Notes under the pieces: generated by a model
Databases searched by the model: none
Told to the model about the DNA's origin: nothing
What the model saw: only the letters and a program-made list of their open reading frames with translations
Translations under genes and position numbers: made by a program
Assembly: GCA_910580205.1 (NCBI GenBank)
Contig: CAJTVP010000006.1
Span: 1 to 64,000 of the forward strand
Source: an uncultured Eggerthellaceae bacterium
Lineage (GTDB): Bacteria > Actinomycetota > Coriobacteriia > Coriobacteriales > Eggerthellaceae
Direction: 5' to 3'
DNA: 64,000 nucleotides
Shown: positions 33,163 through 42,002 of the stretch, piece after piece
Position numbering within the stretch: the stretch's first letter is position 1
How the letters are laid out: the number at the start of each line of letters is the position of its first letter

Positions 33163-35790
33163 ATGTCGAAAAAGGTAGCCGTCATCGACGGCAATTCGCT
33201 CATGCATCGGGCTTATCATGCCATCCAGACGCCCATGACGGCCCAGGATGGCACGCCCACCAACGCCGTGTTCGGCTTCATGCAGATGCTCTGCAAGTTC
33301 GTGGAGGATGTGGAGCCCGACGCGCTCATCTGCGCGTTCGACCATGGCAAGCCGGAGTTCCGCATGGCGGAGATGCCGGAGTACAAAGCCCAGCGCCCCA
33401 AGATGGATGACGAGCTGCACGTCCAGTTCCCCATCATCCAGGAGCTGTTGGAGTCCATGAACGTGCCGGTGGTGAAGGTGAAGGGGTGGGAAGGGGACGA
33501 CATCCTGGGCACCATCGCCGCGCGCGACGAGAAGCTGGGATTCGAGACGCTTTTGGTCACGGGGGACAAGGATGCCTGCCAGCTGGCAACTGACCTCACG
33601 CGCATCGTCACCACGAAGCGCGGCATCACGGATGTGGTCATCTACGGGCCGGACGAGGTCATGGAGAAGTACGGCGTGACGCCGGAGCAGTTCTGCGATT
33701 TCCTGGGCCTCATGGGAGACTCCTCGGACAACATCCCCGGCGTTCCCGGCATCGGCCCCAAAAGCGCCACCACGCTCCTTGAGCGCTTCGGCTCCATCGA
33801 AGGGGTCTATGAGCATCTTGATGAGCTCAAGGGCAAGCAGAAGGAGAATCTGGCGAACCATAAGGAGGCGGCGTATCTGAGCCGTCAGATCGCCACCATC
33901 GTGCGGGATCTGGATTTCAGCCTTGATATAGAGGGCGCGTCCTTCCCCAGCTTCTCCGCCGAAGATGTGACCGAGGCCTTCGAGAAGTACCAGCTGAAAG
34001 CGCCCTTGGCCCGCGTGCTCAAGATGATCCATGAGCAGATCGACCGCCCGATGCTCACGTTGGATGTGGGCGAGCGCGCCTCCGCGTCGGATTGGCGCGG
34101 CTTCATCGAGCGCGCGCGAGAGAGGGATGAGGTCATCGGCATCTCGTTCCGCCAGGGGGACGCGGACACCATCTTCGGCCACTCGTTCAAGGTGGCGTTC
34201 GCCACCAGCGAGGGGCACCTGTTCCTGGATGGAGATGCCGTTGATGAGGCGCTGGTGGAGATCTGGAAGAGCGCGCGGTTCGCGGCGCTGGATCTGAAGG
34301 CGCTCATCGGGATCATCTACCCGCCGGACACCTCCTGGCCGGCGCGCCTGGAGGAGCATGAGCTGTTCAACCATCAGGGGTTCAGCCTGTCGCTGGCCGC
34401 CTACGCGCTGGCCTCCACCGTGACCTCCTACACCTATGAAGGCCTGGCTCAGCGCTTCTTGGGAGGCGACCTCCCTGAGATCGAAGATGCGGATGAGGCG
34501 ATCATCTTCCAAGCGACGCTTTGCCGCCTCCTCCAGCCGAAGGTGGCCGAGGTCTTGGCGGAAGATGGGTCAGACGAGGTCTATCAGGACATCGACCTGC
34601 CGCTCGTCAGCGTGCTGGCCATCATGGAGCGCACGGGCGTGCGCATCGACGCGGAGCTGCTGCGGACGATCGGCCAAGAAGCCCAGGAGAGCCTGGATGA
34701 GCTTTCCGCGCGCATCTTCGAGCAAGCGGGCCAGGAGTTCAACATAGATTCGCCCAAGCAGCTCTCCCACATCCTCTTCGACGAGATGGGCTTGAAACCG
34801 CTCAAGAAGAACTCCCGCGGGTTCTCAACGGACGCGCGCGTGCTGAGGGAGCTGGCGAAGGAGCACGCCATCGCCGATGACGTGCAGCGCTATCGAGAGC
34901 TCTCCAAGATCAAGGGCACCTACATCGACAGCCTGCCGAAGATGCGGGCCGGAGATGAGCGCGTGCACACGGTCTTCCATGAGACGGTGACCGCCACCGG
35001 ACGCTTGTCCTCGTCTGACCCGAACCTGCAGAACATCCCCGTGCGCACCGATTTCGGCCGCCGCATCCGCGAATGCTTCGTGCCGCTGGATGAGAAGAGC
35101 GTGTTCATGTCGGCCGATTATTCCCAGATCGAGCTTCGGCTCCTGGCGCACTTCTCAGGAGACGAGCACCTGATCGGGGCGTTCCGCTCCGGGGAGGACT
35201 TCCATGCGAGCACGGCCGCGCGCGTGAACGGCGTTGCTCTGGAAGAGGTCACGCCTGAGATGCGCAGCCGCGCGAAGGCGGTGAACTTCGGGATCGTGTA
35301 CGGCCAGCAAGCCTACGGGCTCTCGCAGACGCTGGACATCCCCATGGGGGAAGCGGCTGAGATGATCCAGAGCTACTTCGACACGTTCCCGCAGGTGCGC
35401 GCCTATCTGGATGACGTGGTGGCGCAGACCAAGGAGACGGGCTTCGCGTCCACCCTGTTCGGCCGCAAACGGCACATCCCAGAGCTCAGATCCACCAACA
35501 AGCACGCCCGCGCGCAGGGAGAGCGCACCGCCATGAACCTCCCCATGCAGGGCACTGCGGCCGACATCATCAAGCTGGCCATGCGGGAGGTGCAAGAGCG
35601 CCTGGTCAAAGAGGGTTTCCAGGCGAAGATGATCCTCCAGGTCCACGACGAGCTGGACTTCTCCGCGCCCGAAGAAGAGGTGGAGAAGCTGGCTTCCATG
35701 GTGAAGGAGGCCATGGAGAACGTCGTCTCTTTGGACGTGCCGCTGCTGGCTGATGTCGCTTGGGGAAATAATTGGGCATGCGCCCATTGA
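33163..35790 (+). CDS. polA: DNA polymerase I
   Basis: An 875-residue family A polymerase for Okazaki-fragment maturation and repair. Residues 1-290 form the 5'-3' flap nuclease (IDGNSLMHRAYHA, VTGDKDACQL, GDSSDNIPGVPGIGPKSA). The central exonuclease-like domain lacks the metal-binding Asp and Glu residues, so no proofreading is expected. The polymerase part has DYSQIELRLLAHFSGD, RSRAKAVNFGIVYGQQAYGL and QVHDELDF. Start after CTAAGGAGCG. Confidence 0.96.
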   Translation: MSKKVAVIDGNSLMHRAYHAIQTPMTAQDGTPTNAVFGFMQMLCKFVEDVEPDALICAFDHGKPEFRMAEMPEYKAQRPKMDDELHVQFPIIQELLESMNVPVVKVKGWEGDDILGTIAARDEKLGFETLLVTGDKDACQLATDLTRIVTTKRGITDVVIYGPDEVMEKYGVTPEQFCDFLGLMGDSSDNIPGVPGIGPKSATTLLERFGSIEGVYEHLDELKGKQKENLANHKEAAYLSRQIATIVRDLDFSLDIEGASFPSFSAEDVTEAFEKYQLKAPLARVLKMIHEQIDRPMLTLDVGERASASDWRGFIERARERDEVIGISFRQGDADTIFGHSFKVAFATSEGHLFLDGDAVDEALVEIWKSARFAALDLKALIGIIYPPDTSWPARLEEHELFNHQGFSLSLAAYALASTVTSYTYEGLAQRFLGGDLPEIEDADEAIIFQATLCRLLQPKVAEVLAEDGSDEVYQDIDLPLVSVLAIMERTGVRIDAELLRTIGQEAQESLDELSARIFEQAGQEFNIDSPKQLSHILFDEMGLKPLKKNSRGFSTDARVLRELAKEHAIADDVQRYRELSKIKGTYIDSLPKMRAGDERVHTVFHETVTATGRLSSSDPNLQNIPVRTDFGRRIRECFVPLDEKSVFMSADYSQIELRLLAHFSGDEHLIGAFRSGEDFHASTAARVNGVALEEVTPEMRSRAKAVNFGIVYGQQAYGLSQTLDIPMGEAAEMIQSYFDTFPQVRAYLDDVVAQTKETGFASTLFGRKRHIPELRSTNKHARAQGERTAMNLPMQGTAADIIKLAMREVQERLVKEGFQAKMILQVHDELDFSAPEEEVEKLASMVKEAMENVVSLDVPLLADVAWGNNWACAH

Positions 35791-35806
35791 CGAGGGCCGC
35801 GCGCAT

Positions 35807-35815
35807 TGGTAGGAT
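35807..35815 (+). promoter_or_regulatory. Extended -10 promoter of the rplU-obg operon
   Basis: TG-G-TAGGAT, 40 bases before the rplU start codon, with no clear -35 box. Confidence 0.45.
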
Positions 35816-35854
35816 AACGCCTTGCGTTTAGACACATTTCAAGGAGAAACACGC

Positions 35855-36415
35855 ATGTACGCAATCGTTAAAACTGGTGGGAAGCAGTACAAAGTCGCTT
35901 TGGGTGACAAGCTGAACATCGAAAAGATCCCTGGCGAGGCCGGAGACAAGGTGGAGCTTCAGACCATCTGCGTGGTGGATGGCAAGAAGACGGAAGCCGA
36001 TCCGGCGAAGGCGGCTGCCACCAAGGTCGAAGCCGTGATCGTCGAGCAATTCAAGGACAAGAAGGTCATCGTCTTCAAGTTCAAGAAGCGCAAGAACTAC
36101 AAGCGCAAGCGTGGCCACAGGCAGAACCTCACGCGCGTGCAGATCGTGAAGATCGGCTCTGAGACCTACAAGGAGCCCGCGAAGAAGACGGCCTCCAAGG
36201 CTGCGGCCAAGAAGGACGAAGAGGCCGCTGAGAAGAAGCCGGCGAAGAAGGCTTCCACGGCGAAGACGGCTGCCAAGCCCGCCGCGAAGAAGGACGGGGA
36301 AGCGAAGGCCGCTCCGAAGAAGACGGAGAAGAAGCCCGCTGCCAAGAAAGCCGCTCCGAAGGCCGAGGATGCCAAGGAAGCGGTCAAGGACGAAGCCGCC
36401 AACGCGGACGAATAG
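35855..36415 (+). CDS. rplU: Ribosomal protein bL21 with a histone-H1-like tail
   Basis: Residues 1-101 are a normal L21 (MYAIVKTGGKQYKVALGDKL, FKFKKRKNYKRKRGHRQ). A tail of about 85 residues made of Lys, Ala, Glu and Pro follows (for example AKKTASKAAAKKDEEAAEKK), resembling H1-like or Lys-rich nucleoid proteins. The ordinary protein ends near residue 103. The ATG at 35855 follows CAAGGAG and is the family start. First gene of rplU-rpmA-obg. Confidence 0.94.
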   Translation: MYAIVKTGGKQYKVALGDKLNIEKIPGEAGDKVELQTICVVDGKKTEADPAKAAATKVEAVIVEQFKDKKVIVFKFKKRKNYKRKRGHRQNLTRVQIVKIGSETYKEPAKKTASKAAAKKDEEAAEKKPAKKASTAKTAAKPAAKKDGEAKAAPKKTEKKPAAKKAAPKAEDAKEAVKDEAANADE

Positions 36416-36447
36416 CTCAAGATCGAAGAAGCAACGGAGGATAGATC

Positions 36448-36699
36448 ATGGCACACAAGAAAGGCCTTGGCTCAACCAGGAACGGGCGTGACTCCCACGC
36501 GAAGCGTCTGGGCTGCAAGCTGTTCGCGGGCCAGAAGGTGAAGACGGGCAACGTCATCGTGCGTCAGCGCGGCACGCACTTCCATCCCGGCGAGAACGTG
36601 GGACGCGGCAGCGACGACACGCTGTTCGCTCTGTGCGACGGCACGCTGAAGTACACGCGCGGGGACAAGCGCAAGATCCACGTCATCCCCGAAGCGTAA
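36448..36699 (+). CDS. rpmA: Ribosomal protein bL27
   Basis: An 83-residue protein beginning MAHKKGLGSTRNGRDSHAKR, with QRGTHFHPGENVGRG in the core. It lies at the peptidyl-transferase center. The start has no Firmicutes-type cleavable leader. It is 32 bases after rplU, in the standard order. Confidence 0.97.
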   Translation: MAHKKGLGSTRNGRDSHAKRLGCKLFAGQKVKTGNVIVRQRGTHFHPGENVGRGSDDTLFALCDGTLKYTRGDKRKIHVIPEA

Positions 36700-36782
36700 G
36701 CGCTCGCGCTTCGCGCACGGCGGCTCCGTCTGGCGGTCCTTCCGCTTGGCGTGGCTGCTGCAACATAGCAAGGAACCTGATG

Positions 36783-36803
36783 AAGCCCCTTTGCGGGCTT
36801 TAT
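36783..36803 (+). terminator. Weak hairpin between rpmA and obg
   Basis: AAGCCC (36783-36788) pairs with GGGCTT (36795-36800) around a 6-base loop, followed by TAT, just before the obg ribosome site. The short T tract makes it a partial terminator or attenuator rather than a full stop. Confidence 0.45.
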
Positions 36804-36807
36804 CTAT

Positions 36808-36813
36808 AAGGAG
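36808..36813 (+). promoter_or_regulatory. Ribosome binding site that fixes the obg start
   Basis: AAGGAG with an 8-base spacer to ATT at 36822. An in-frame TAA at 36807-36809 rules out any earlier start, and no ATG, GTG or TTG occurs in frame between that stop and GTG 36849, which lies inside the conserved Obg domain. Confidence 0.8.
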
Positions 36814-36821
36814 ACGGAACC

Positions 36822-38219
36822 ATTTTCATAGACAAGGTCCATATCCATGTGAAGGGCGGCGACGGAGGCGCTGGCTGCATGTCATTCCGCCGCGAGGCCC
36901 ACGTGCCCAAAGGGGGCCCTGACGGAGGGGACGGCGGCCATGGCGGCAACGTGGTCTTGGTGGCTGACGCCCAGAAGTCCTCGCTCATAGACTTCCGTTT
37001 CAAGCACCACTTCAAGGCCACGCGCGGCACCCATGGCAAAGGCTCCAAGATGCATGGCGCCCGCGGAGAGGACCTGGTCCTGCGCGTGCCGGTGGGGACC
37101 GTCGTGCGCGCCTGCTCGGAGAACGGGCGCGAGGTGGGGGAGATGATCGCGGATCTGTCCCATGACGGGGAGAGCGTCGTCGTGGCCGAGGGCGGCATGG
37201 GCGGCCGCGGCAACATCCACTTCGTCACATCCACGCGCCGCGCTCCCGCCTTCGCTGAGCTGGGAGAGCCGGCCCAAGAGGGCTGGGTGGAGCTGGAGAT
37301 GAAGCTTCTGGCCGATGCGGCTCTGGTGGGGATGCCCAGCGTGGGCAAGTCCAGCCTGATCGCGCGCATGAGCGCCGCCAAGCCGAAGATCGCGGATTAC
37401 CCGTTCACCACGCTCACGCCGAATCTGGGCGTGGCCACGTCCGGCGACGACAGCTTCGTCATCGCTGACGTGCCGGGGCTCATCGAAGGGGCGCATGCGG
37501 GCAAGGGGCTGGGCCATGAGTTCTTGCGGCACATCGAGCGCAGCGCTCTCATCGTGCACGTCATAGACATGACCGGTGGCTTCGAGGGGCGCGACCCGGT
37601 TGAGGATTACGAGATCATCAATGAGGAGCTGGCCCGCTACGCGGAGAGCTTGGCGGACCGGCCGCGGATCGTGGTGGCGAACAAGATGGACGCGCTCTCG
37701 GAGGACGATGAGCGCGTGCAGCGCTTGGCTGCGCGCGTGGCCGCTGATTCGCTGGCCGCAGCCGGGGGCGATGAGTTCGCCGAGAGCCCCATCGACCCGA
37801 AGCTCTACGTCGTGAGCGCGGTCACCGGTCAGGGCATCGACTCATTGAAAGCGGCCATCGCCACCAAGGTGAAAGCGTTGCGCGCGGAGGCTTCGGCGGC
37901 TGATGAGAACGTGGAAGCCTACGACAAGGTATGGCGTCTGAAGCAGGAGAAGCGCGATCAAGCCTTCGCGGTGTCCCCGGAGGGCAAGGGCGCGTGGCGC
38001 GTGTCCGGGAGACGGGTGGAGCGCATGGTCGTCCAGACCGATTGGGAGAACGAGGAAGCGGTCGCGTTCTTGCAACACCGGATGCGTCGGATGGGCGTGG
38101 ATGATGCGCTCCGGGATGCCGGCGCTCGGAATGGGGATGAAGTGCGCATCTGCGAAGTGGCGTTCGATTATGAGGCGGCTGAAGAGTCCGATGACATCTT
38201 CGCTGAGCTGGACTTGTGA
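36822..38219 (+). CDS. obgE: Obg GTPase, probable ATT start codon
   Basis: A 465-residue Obg/CgtA GTPase for 50S assembly and stress control. From the start, the protein reads (I/M)FIDKVHIHVKGGDGGAGC, the conserved Obg beginning, which here opens with ATT, not ATG. The Gly-rich Obg fold (1-160) is followed by the G domain with GMPSVGKSSL, the switch DVPGLIEGAHAGKGLGHEFL and NKMD, then a C-terminal OCT domain (about 345-430). If GTG 36849 were used the first nine conserved residues would be lost. It is in the usual rplU-rpmA-obg order, and its TGA overlaps the proB start. Confidence 0.9.
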   Translation: MFIDKVHIHVKGGDGGAGCMSFRREAHVPKGGPDGGDGGHGGNVVLVADAQKSSLIDFRFKHHFKATRGTHGKGSKMHGARGEDLVLRVPVGTVVRACSENGREVGEMIADLSHDGESVVVAEGGMGGRGNIHFVTSTRRAPAFAELGEPAQEGWVELEMKLLADAALVGMPSVGKSSLIARMSAAKPKIADYPFTTLTPNLGVATSGDDSFVIADVPGLIEGAHAGKGLGHEFLRHIERSALIVHVIDMTGGFEGRDPVEDYEIINEELARYAESLADRPRIVVANKMDALSEDDERVQRLAARVAADSLAAAGGDEFAESPIDPKLYVVSAVTGQGIDSLKAAIATKVKALRAEASAADENVEAYDKVWRLKQEKRDQAFAVSPEGKGAWRVSGRRVERMVVQTDWENEEAVAFLQHRMRRMGVDDALRDAGARNGDEVRICEVAFDYEAAEESDDIFAELDL

Positions 38220-39400
38220 TGGCTGTGGAGCGCGAGTCGCAGAGCATCAAGGAGCTTGAGCCCGTTGGACGGATCGGTTCCCTTGAAGGAATCCGAGTGG
38301 TCATCAAGATAGGCTCGTCCACCATCACGGATTCCGAGAGCTCGGTGGATCGCGCCTGGTTGGATGCTTTCGCGGGCGAAGTGGGTCGTCTGGTGAGCGC
38401 GGGCGCGCAGGTCGTGGTGGTGTCCTCCGGAGCCATCGCGTGCGGGCTGGAGCGCTTGGGCCTGAGCACGCGGCCTGCGGACATGCCTTCGCTCCAGGCG
38501 GCGGCATCCGTGGGGGAGGCGGCGCTCATGGCCGCTTACGAAGAAGCGTTCTCTCCCTATGACCTGACCACTTCCATCGTGCTCCTCACGCGGCGGGACA
38601 CGGCGGACCGCGAAGCGTACCTGAACGCGCGTGAAACGCTTCTGCGCCTGTTGGAGTTGGGCGTGGTGCCCGTGGTGAACGAGAACGACACGGTGAGCAC
38701 CGAGCAGATCAAGTTCGGCGACAATGACACGCTGGCGGCTCTGGTGGCGTGCCTGGTGGATGCCACCATGCTCATCATCTTGTCGGACGTGGCGGGGCTT
38801 TTGGATGCGGACCCGGCGGACGTGCCGGACGCTTCGTTGGTGAGCCGCGTGGAGAAGATAGACCAGAGCGTGATGAGCGTCGCGGGCGGCGCAGGTTCAG
38901 CTGCCGGGTCCGGCGGCATGATCACCAAGGTGCGCGCGGCGCGCGTGATGATGGCTGCGGGCATCCCCATGGCCCTCATCCATGGCAAGCGGGTGGAAGG
39001 CATCTCTGAATGCTTGGAAGACGCGTGCCCCGGAACGCTGTTCGCTGGTTCTGGGGCCGCCCATGAGATCACCCCGCGGAAGCTCTGGGTGGCGTTGGGG
39101 GATGCGGTCCACGGAGCTGTGCGCGTGGATGCAGGGGCGAAGCGTGCGCTCATCTCCTCAGGAGCATCTTTGTTGCCGGTCGGCGTGACGGAAGCGGAGG
39201 GCGCCTTCGCGCCGGGCGACATCATCGACGTGAAAGATGAGGACGGGCAGATCATAGCGCGCGGGATCGTATCTGCGCCAAGCGACGCGGTGCGCCTGGC
39301 CTGCGGCATGACCACGGATGAGCTTCTGGGCAACAGCTTGCTCAAGGATATAGCCACCCGTCCGCTCATCCATCGCGATGAGCTCATGGTCTTCGAGTAG
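38219..39400 (+). CDS. proB: Glutamate 5-kinase
   Basis: A 393-residue kinase catalysing the first step of proline synthesis, glutamate to gamma-glutamyl phosphate. It has the amino-acid-kinase start VVIKIGSSTIT, VVVVSSGAIACG, PVVNENDTVS and GSGGMITKVRAARV, then a C-terminal PUA domain (about 300-393). The N-terminus carries about 24 extra residues before the kinase core. ATG 38219 overlaps the obg stop; GTG 38216 is possible. Confidence 0.94.
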   Translation: MAVERESQSIKELEPVGRIGSLEGIRVVIKIGSSTITDSESSVDRAWLDAFAGEVGRLVSAGAQVVVVSSGAIACGLERLGLSTRPADMPSLQAAASVGEAALMAAYEEAFSPYDLTTSIVLLTRRDTADREAYLNARETLLRLLELGVVPVVNENDTVSTEQIKFGDNDTLAALVACLVDATMLIILSDVAGLLDADPADVPDASLVSRVEKIDQSVMSVAGGAGSAAGSGGMITKVRAARVMMAAGIPMALIHGKRVEGISECLEDACPGTLFAGSGAAHEITPRKLWVALGDAVHGAVRVDAGAKRALISSGASLLPVGVTEAEGAFAPGDIIDVKDEDGQIIARGIVSAPSDAVRLACGMTTDELLGNSLLKDIATRPLIHRDELMVFE

Positions 39401-39412
39401 GGAGGAGCGCTG

Positions 39413-40720
39413 ATGGATGTGGCAAAGCAGGTGACAGCCCAAGCGAAGCGCGCGGCGGCAGCGGCGCGAGCGCTGGGAGCTTCCAGCCGCGAACAGAGGG
39501 ATGCGGCGCTGGGCGCCATGGCCGAGGGGCTGCGTCGTGAGCAGGCATCCATCTTGGCAGCGAACGCGGAAGACGTTCGCCAGGCCCGCGAAGATGGCAC
39601 CTCGGAGGCGCTCATCGATCGGCTGGCGCTCTCACCGGAGCGCATCGAGGACATGGCGGCGGCCTTGGAGGCCCTTCGGGATCTGGATGACCCGGTCGGG
39701 CGCGTGCTGGAAGATCGGACGCTCTACAACGGGCTTTCCTTGAGGCGCGTGAGCGTGCCTCTGGGCGTGGTGGCGGTCATCTATGAAGCGCGGCCGAACG
39801 TAACCGCGGATGCGGCTGGCATCTGCATCAAGGCGGGGAACGCGTGTTTGCTCCGCGGAGGCAGCATGGCGGCGCGCTCCAACCAGGAGATCACGCGCGT
39901 GCTGGCTGAGTCGGCGGAGGACGCGGGCCTTCCCGCTGATGCCGTGCAAGCGGTCTCCGTGCAGGATCGGGCGGCCACGGACGCGCTGCTCTCTTTGCGC
40001 GGATTGGTGGATGCCGTCGTCCCGCGGGGCGGCGCCGGGTTGATAGAGCATTGCGTGAGCACAGCGCGCGTGCCGGTCATCGAGACGGGAACGGGGCTTT
40101 GCCACGTCTACCTCCATGAGAGCGCGGACCCGTCCAAGGCGGCCGCCATCGTGGAGAACGCGAAGTGCCGCCGCTATGGCGTCTGCAACGCGGCGGAAAC
40201 GCTGCTCGTGGACGCCTCTGCTATGGAGCGCATGCTGCCGCCTGTCTTGCAGGCGCTCGGCGAACACGGCGTGCTCATACACGGAGATGAGGCGGTTCGC
40301 GCCCTGGTGGAGAGCCTTGTCTCATCCTCTGATCCGGACACCCGCACCTGGGCTCAAGGGCTCTCAGTGACGCCCGCCACGCAGGCGGATTGGGAAACGG
40401 AGTATTTGGCGCCGGAGATCTCCATCCGATGCGTTTCGGGCGCGGAGGAGGCCATGGACCACATCCGCCTTTATGGCACGAAGCATTCGGAGGCCATCGT
40501 GGCCGAGGATGCGGATGCGGTAGCGGCGTTCCAAGCGGGGGTGGATGCGGCGGTCATCTACGCGAACGCCTCCACGGCGTTCACTGATGGCGGCCAGTTC
40601 GGGCTGGGGGCGGAGATCGGCATCTCCACCCAGAAGCTGCATGTGCGCGGACCCTTCGCCACAGACGCGCTCACCACCTACAAGTATCTCATCGAAGGCG
40701 ACGGGCAGGTGCGCTCGTGA
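39413..40720 (+). CDS. proA: Gamma-glutamyl phosphate reductase
   Basis: A 435-residue aldehyde-dehydrogenase-fold enzyme reducing gamma-glutamyl phosphate to the semialdehyde. It shows VIYEARPNVTADAAGICIKAGNA (in parts), IETGTGLCHVYL and the active-site Cys in RRYGVCNAAETLLVD. It follows proB by 12 bases. No proC is present in the window. Confidence 0.95.
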   Translation: MDVAKQVTAQAKRAAAAARALGASSREQRDAALGAMAEGLRREQASILAANAEDVRQAREDGTSEALIDRLALSPERIEDMAAALEALRDLDDPVGRVLEDRTLYNGLSLRRVSVPLGVVAVIYEARPNVTADAAGICIKAGNACLLRGGSMAARSNQEITRVLAESAEDAGLPADAVQAVSVQDRAATDALLSLRGLVDAVVPRGGAGLIEHCVSTARVPVIETGTGLCHVYLHESADPSKAAAIVENAKCRRYGVCNAAETLLVDASAMERMLPPVLQALGEHGVLIHGDEAVRALVESLVSSSDPDTRTWAQGLSVTPATQADWETEYLAPEISIRCVSGAEEAMDHIRLYGTKHSEAIVAEDADAVAAFQAGVDAAVIYANASTAFTDGGQFGLGAEIGISTQKLHVRGPFATDALTTYKYLIEGDGQVRS

Positions 40721-41325
40721 CCCGCAAGGTCGGCATCATGGGCGGCACGTTCGACCCCATACACGTGGGGCATCTGGTGTGCGCGCAGATGGCGGCGGGC
40801 GCCTGCGGTCTGGATGAAGTGCGCTTCGTCGTGGCGGGAAACCCTCATTTCAAGCAGGGATGCTCGGTCACCCCGGCGGCTATGAGGCTTGAGATGGTGA
40901 GCCTGGCTGTGGCAGACAACGCTCTTTTCGCGGTGTCCGACGAGGAGATCCGCCGTTCCGGCATCACCTATACGGCAGACACCCTTCGCCAGATGCATGA
41001 GCGGGAACGGGAGGCAGAGCTCTCTTTCATCCTGGGGACGGATTCGCTCATCACGTTGCCTGATTGGAAGGATGCGCAGGATATCGCCCGTCTCGCGCGG
41101 ATCATCTGCGTGTCGCGGCCAGGCTATCAGGCCGATGAAGGGCTCATGGAGCGCCTTCGCGAACTGGGATTCGATGTGCGGATGGTCTTCGCGCCGGAGG
41201 TGGCGCTGTCCTCCCATGAGGTGCGGCGCAGGTTCGTGCGCGGGGAGGAGGTGCGGTACCTGGTGCCGGATGACGTGATCGCCTACATCCAGAGCACGGG
41301 GCTGTATCAGGAGGTTGCGGCATGA
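40717..41325 (+). CDS. nadD: Nicotinate-nucleotide adenylyltransferase
   Basis: A 202-residue NAD synthesis enzyme making deamido-NAD. The nucleotidyl-transferase motif GGTFDPIHVGHL is at the start and the C-terminal LSSHEVRRRF (the SSTxIR-type motif) is present. GTG start overlaps the proA stop (GTGA); its own stop overlaps yqeK (ATGA). Confidence 0.95.
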   Translation: MTRKVGIMGGTFDPIHVGHLVCAQMAAGACGLDEVRFVVAGNPHFKQGCSVTPAAMRLEMVSLAVADNALFAVSDEEIRRSGITYTADTLRQMHEREREAELSFILGTDSLITLPDWKDAQDIARLARIICVSRPGYQADEGLMERLRELGFDVRMVFAPEVALSSHEVRRRFVRGEEVRYLVPDDVIAYIQSTGLYQEVAA

Positions 41326-42002
41326 GCGCGGATGTGGCGCAGCCCTGCGCGGGGCTGGATCCTCTGGGTGAGGAATACTATCAATGCATGGCTGATGCAG
41401 CGCGCTCCCGCGTTTCGAAGAAGCGGTTCAAGCACATGGAGGGCGTTGCGGACACCGCCGTCCAGCTCGCGCGCGCCTACGGGCTGGATGAGCGCGAAGC
41501 GCGGCTGGCGGGCATCCTCCATGATTGGGACAAGGGCTTGGACAATGATGAGATCCGCGCCAAGGCCCGGGAGCTGGGCTTGGTGGAGCATATCGGCCCC
41601 TGGGTGATCGAGCACATGCCCCAGGTGATGCACGGTCCCACGGCGGCGGCGGAGCTGGCGGCCATGCACCCGGAGATGCCGGCCAGCATCATCTCCGCCA
41701 TCGACAAGCACACGATCGCCGCGCCGCAGATGAGCGACCTTGACAAGGCCATCTACATCGCCGATGCTCTTGAGCCCACGCGCACCTTCGAAGAGGCGCC
41801 CCGTCTGAGAGCCATGATCGGGCAAGTGAGCCTGGATGAGCTGTACTTCAAGGTCTACCAGTTCTGGACGGAAGCGCTCGTGAGGTCAGAAGGGCTGCTC
41901 CATCCGGATACGTTCGCTATTTGGAACGAGATGGTCATGCCGAAAGCGCAAGCGCGTCTTGCGCGCTACGAGGAGAGATGCAGGAGGAAGAAGCAACGAT
42001 GA
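41322..42002 (+). CDS. yqeK: HD-domain Ap4A hydrolase YqeK
   Basis: A 226-residue HD hydrolase. It has the metal ligands in KRFKHMEGVADTA and GILHDWDKG, then DLDKAIYIADALEPTR. YqeK proteins cut diadenosine tetraphosphate symmetrically. The nadD-yqeK-rsfS order is standard in Gram-positive bacteria. A short N-terminal and a basic C-terminal tail are extra. Confidence 0.92.
   Translation: MSADVAQPCAGLDPLGEEYYQCMADAARSRVSKKRFKHMEGVADTAVQLARAYGLDEREARLAGILHDWDKGLDNDEIRAKARELGLVEHIGPWVIEHMPQVMHGPTAAAELAAMHPEMPASIISAIDKHTIAAPQMSDLDKAIYIADALEPTRTFEEAPRLRAMIGQVSLDELYFKVYQFWTEALVRSEGLLHPDTFAIWNEMVMPKAQARLARYEERCRRKKQR

Noticed and set aside
36828..36830. ATA as the obg start
   Set aside because: The spacing from AAGGAG would be 14 bases, and ATA is rarer than ATT; the ATT position fits the spacing and the conserved first residue.
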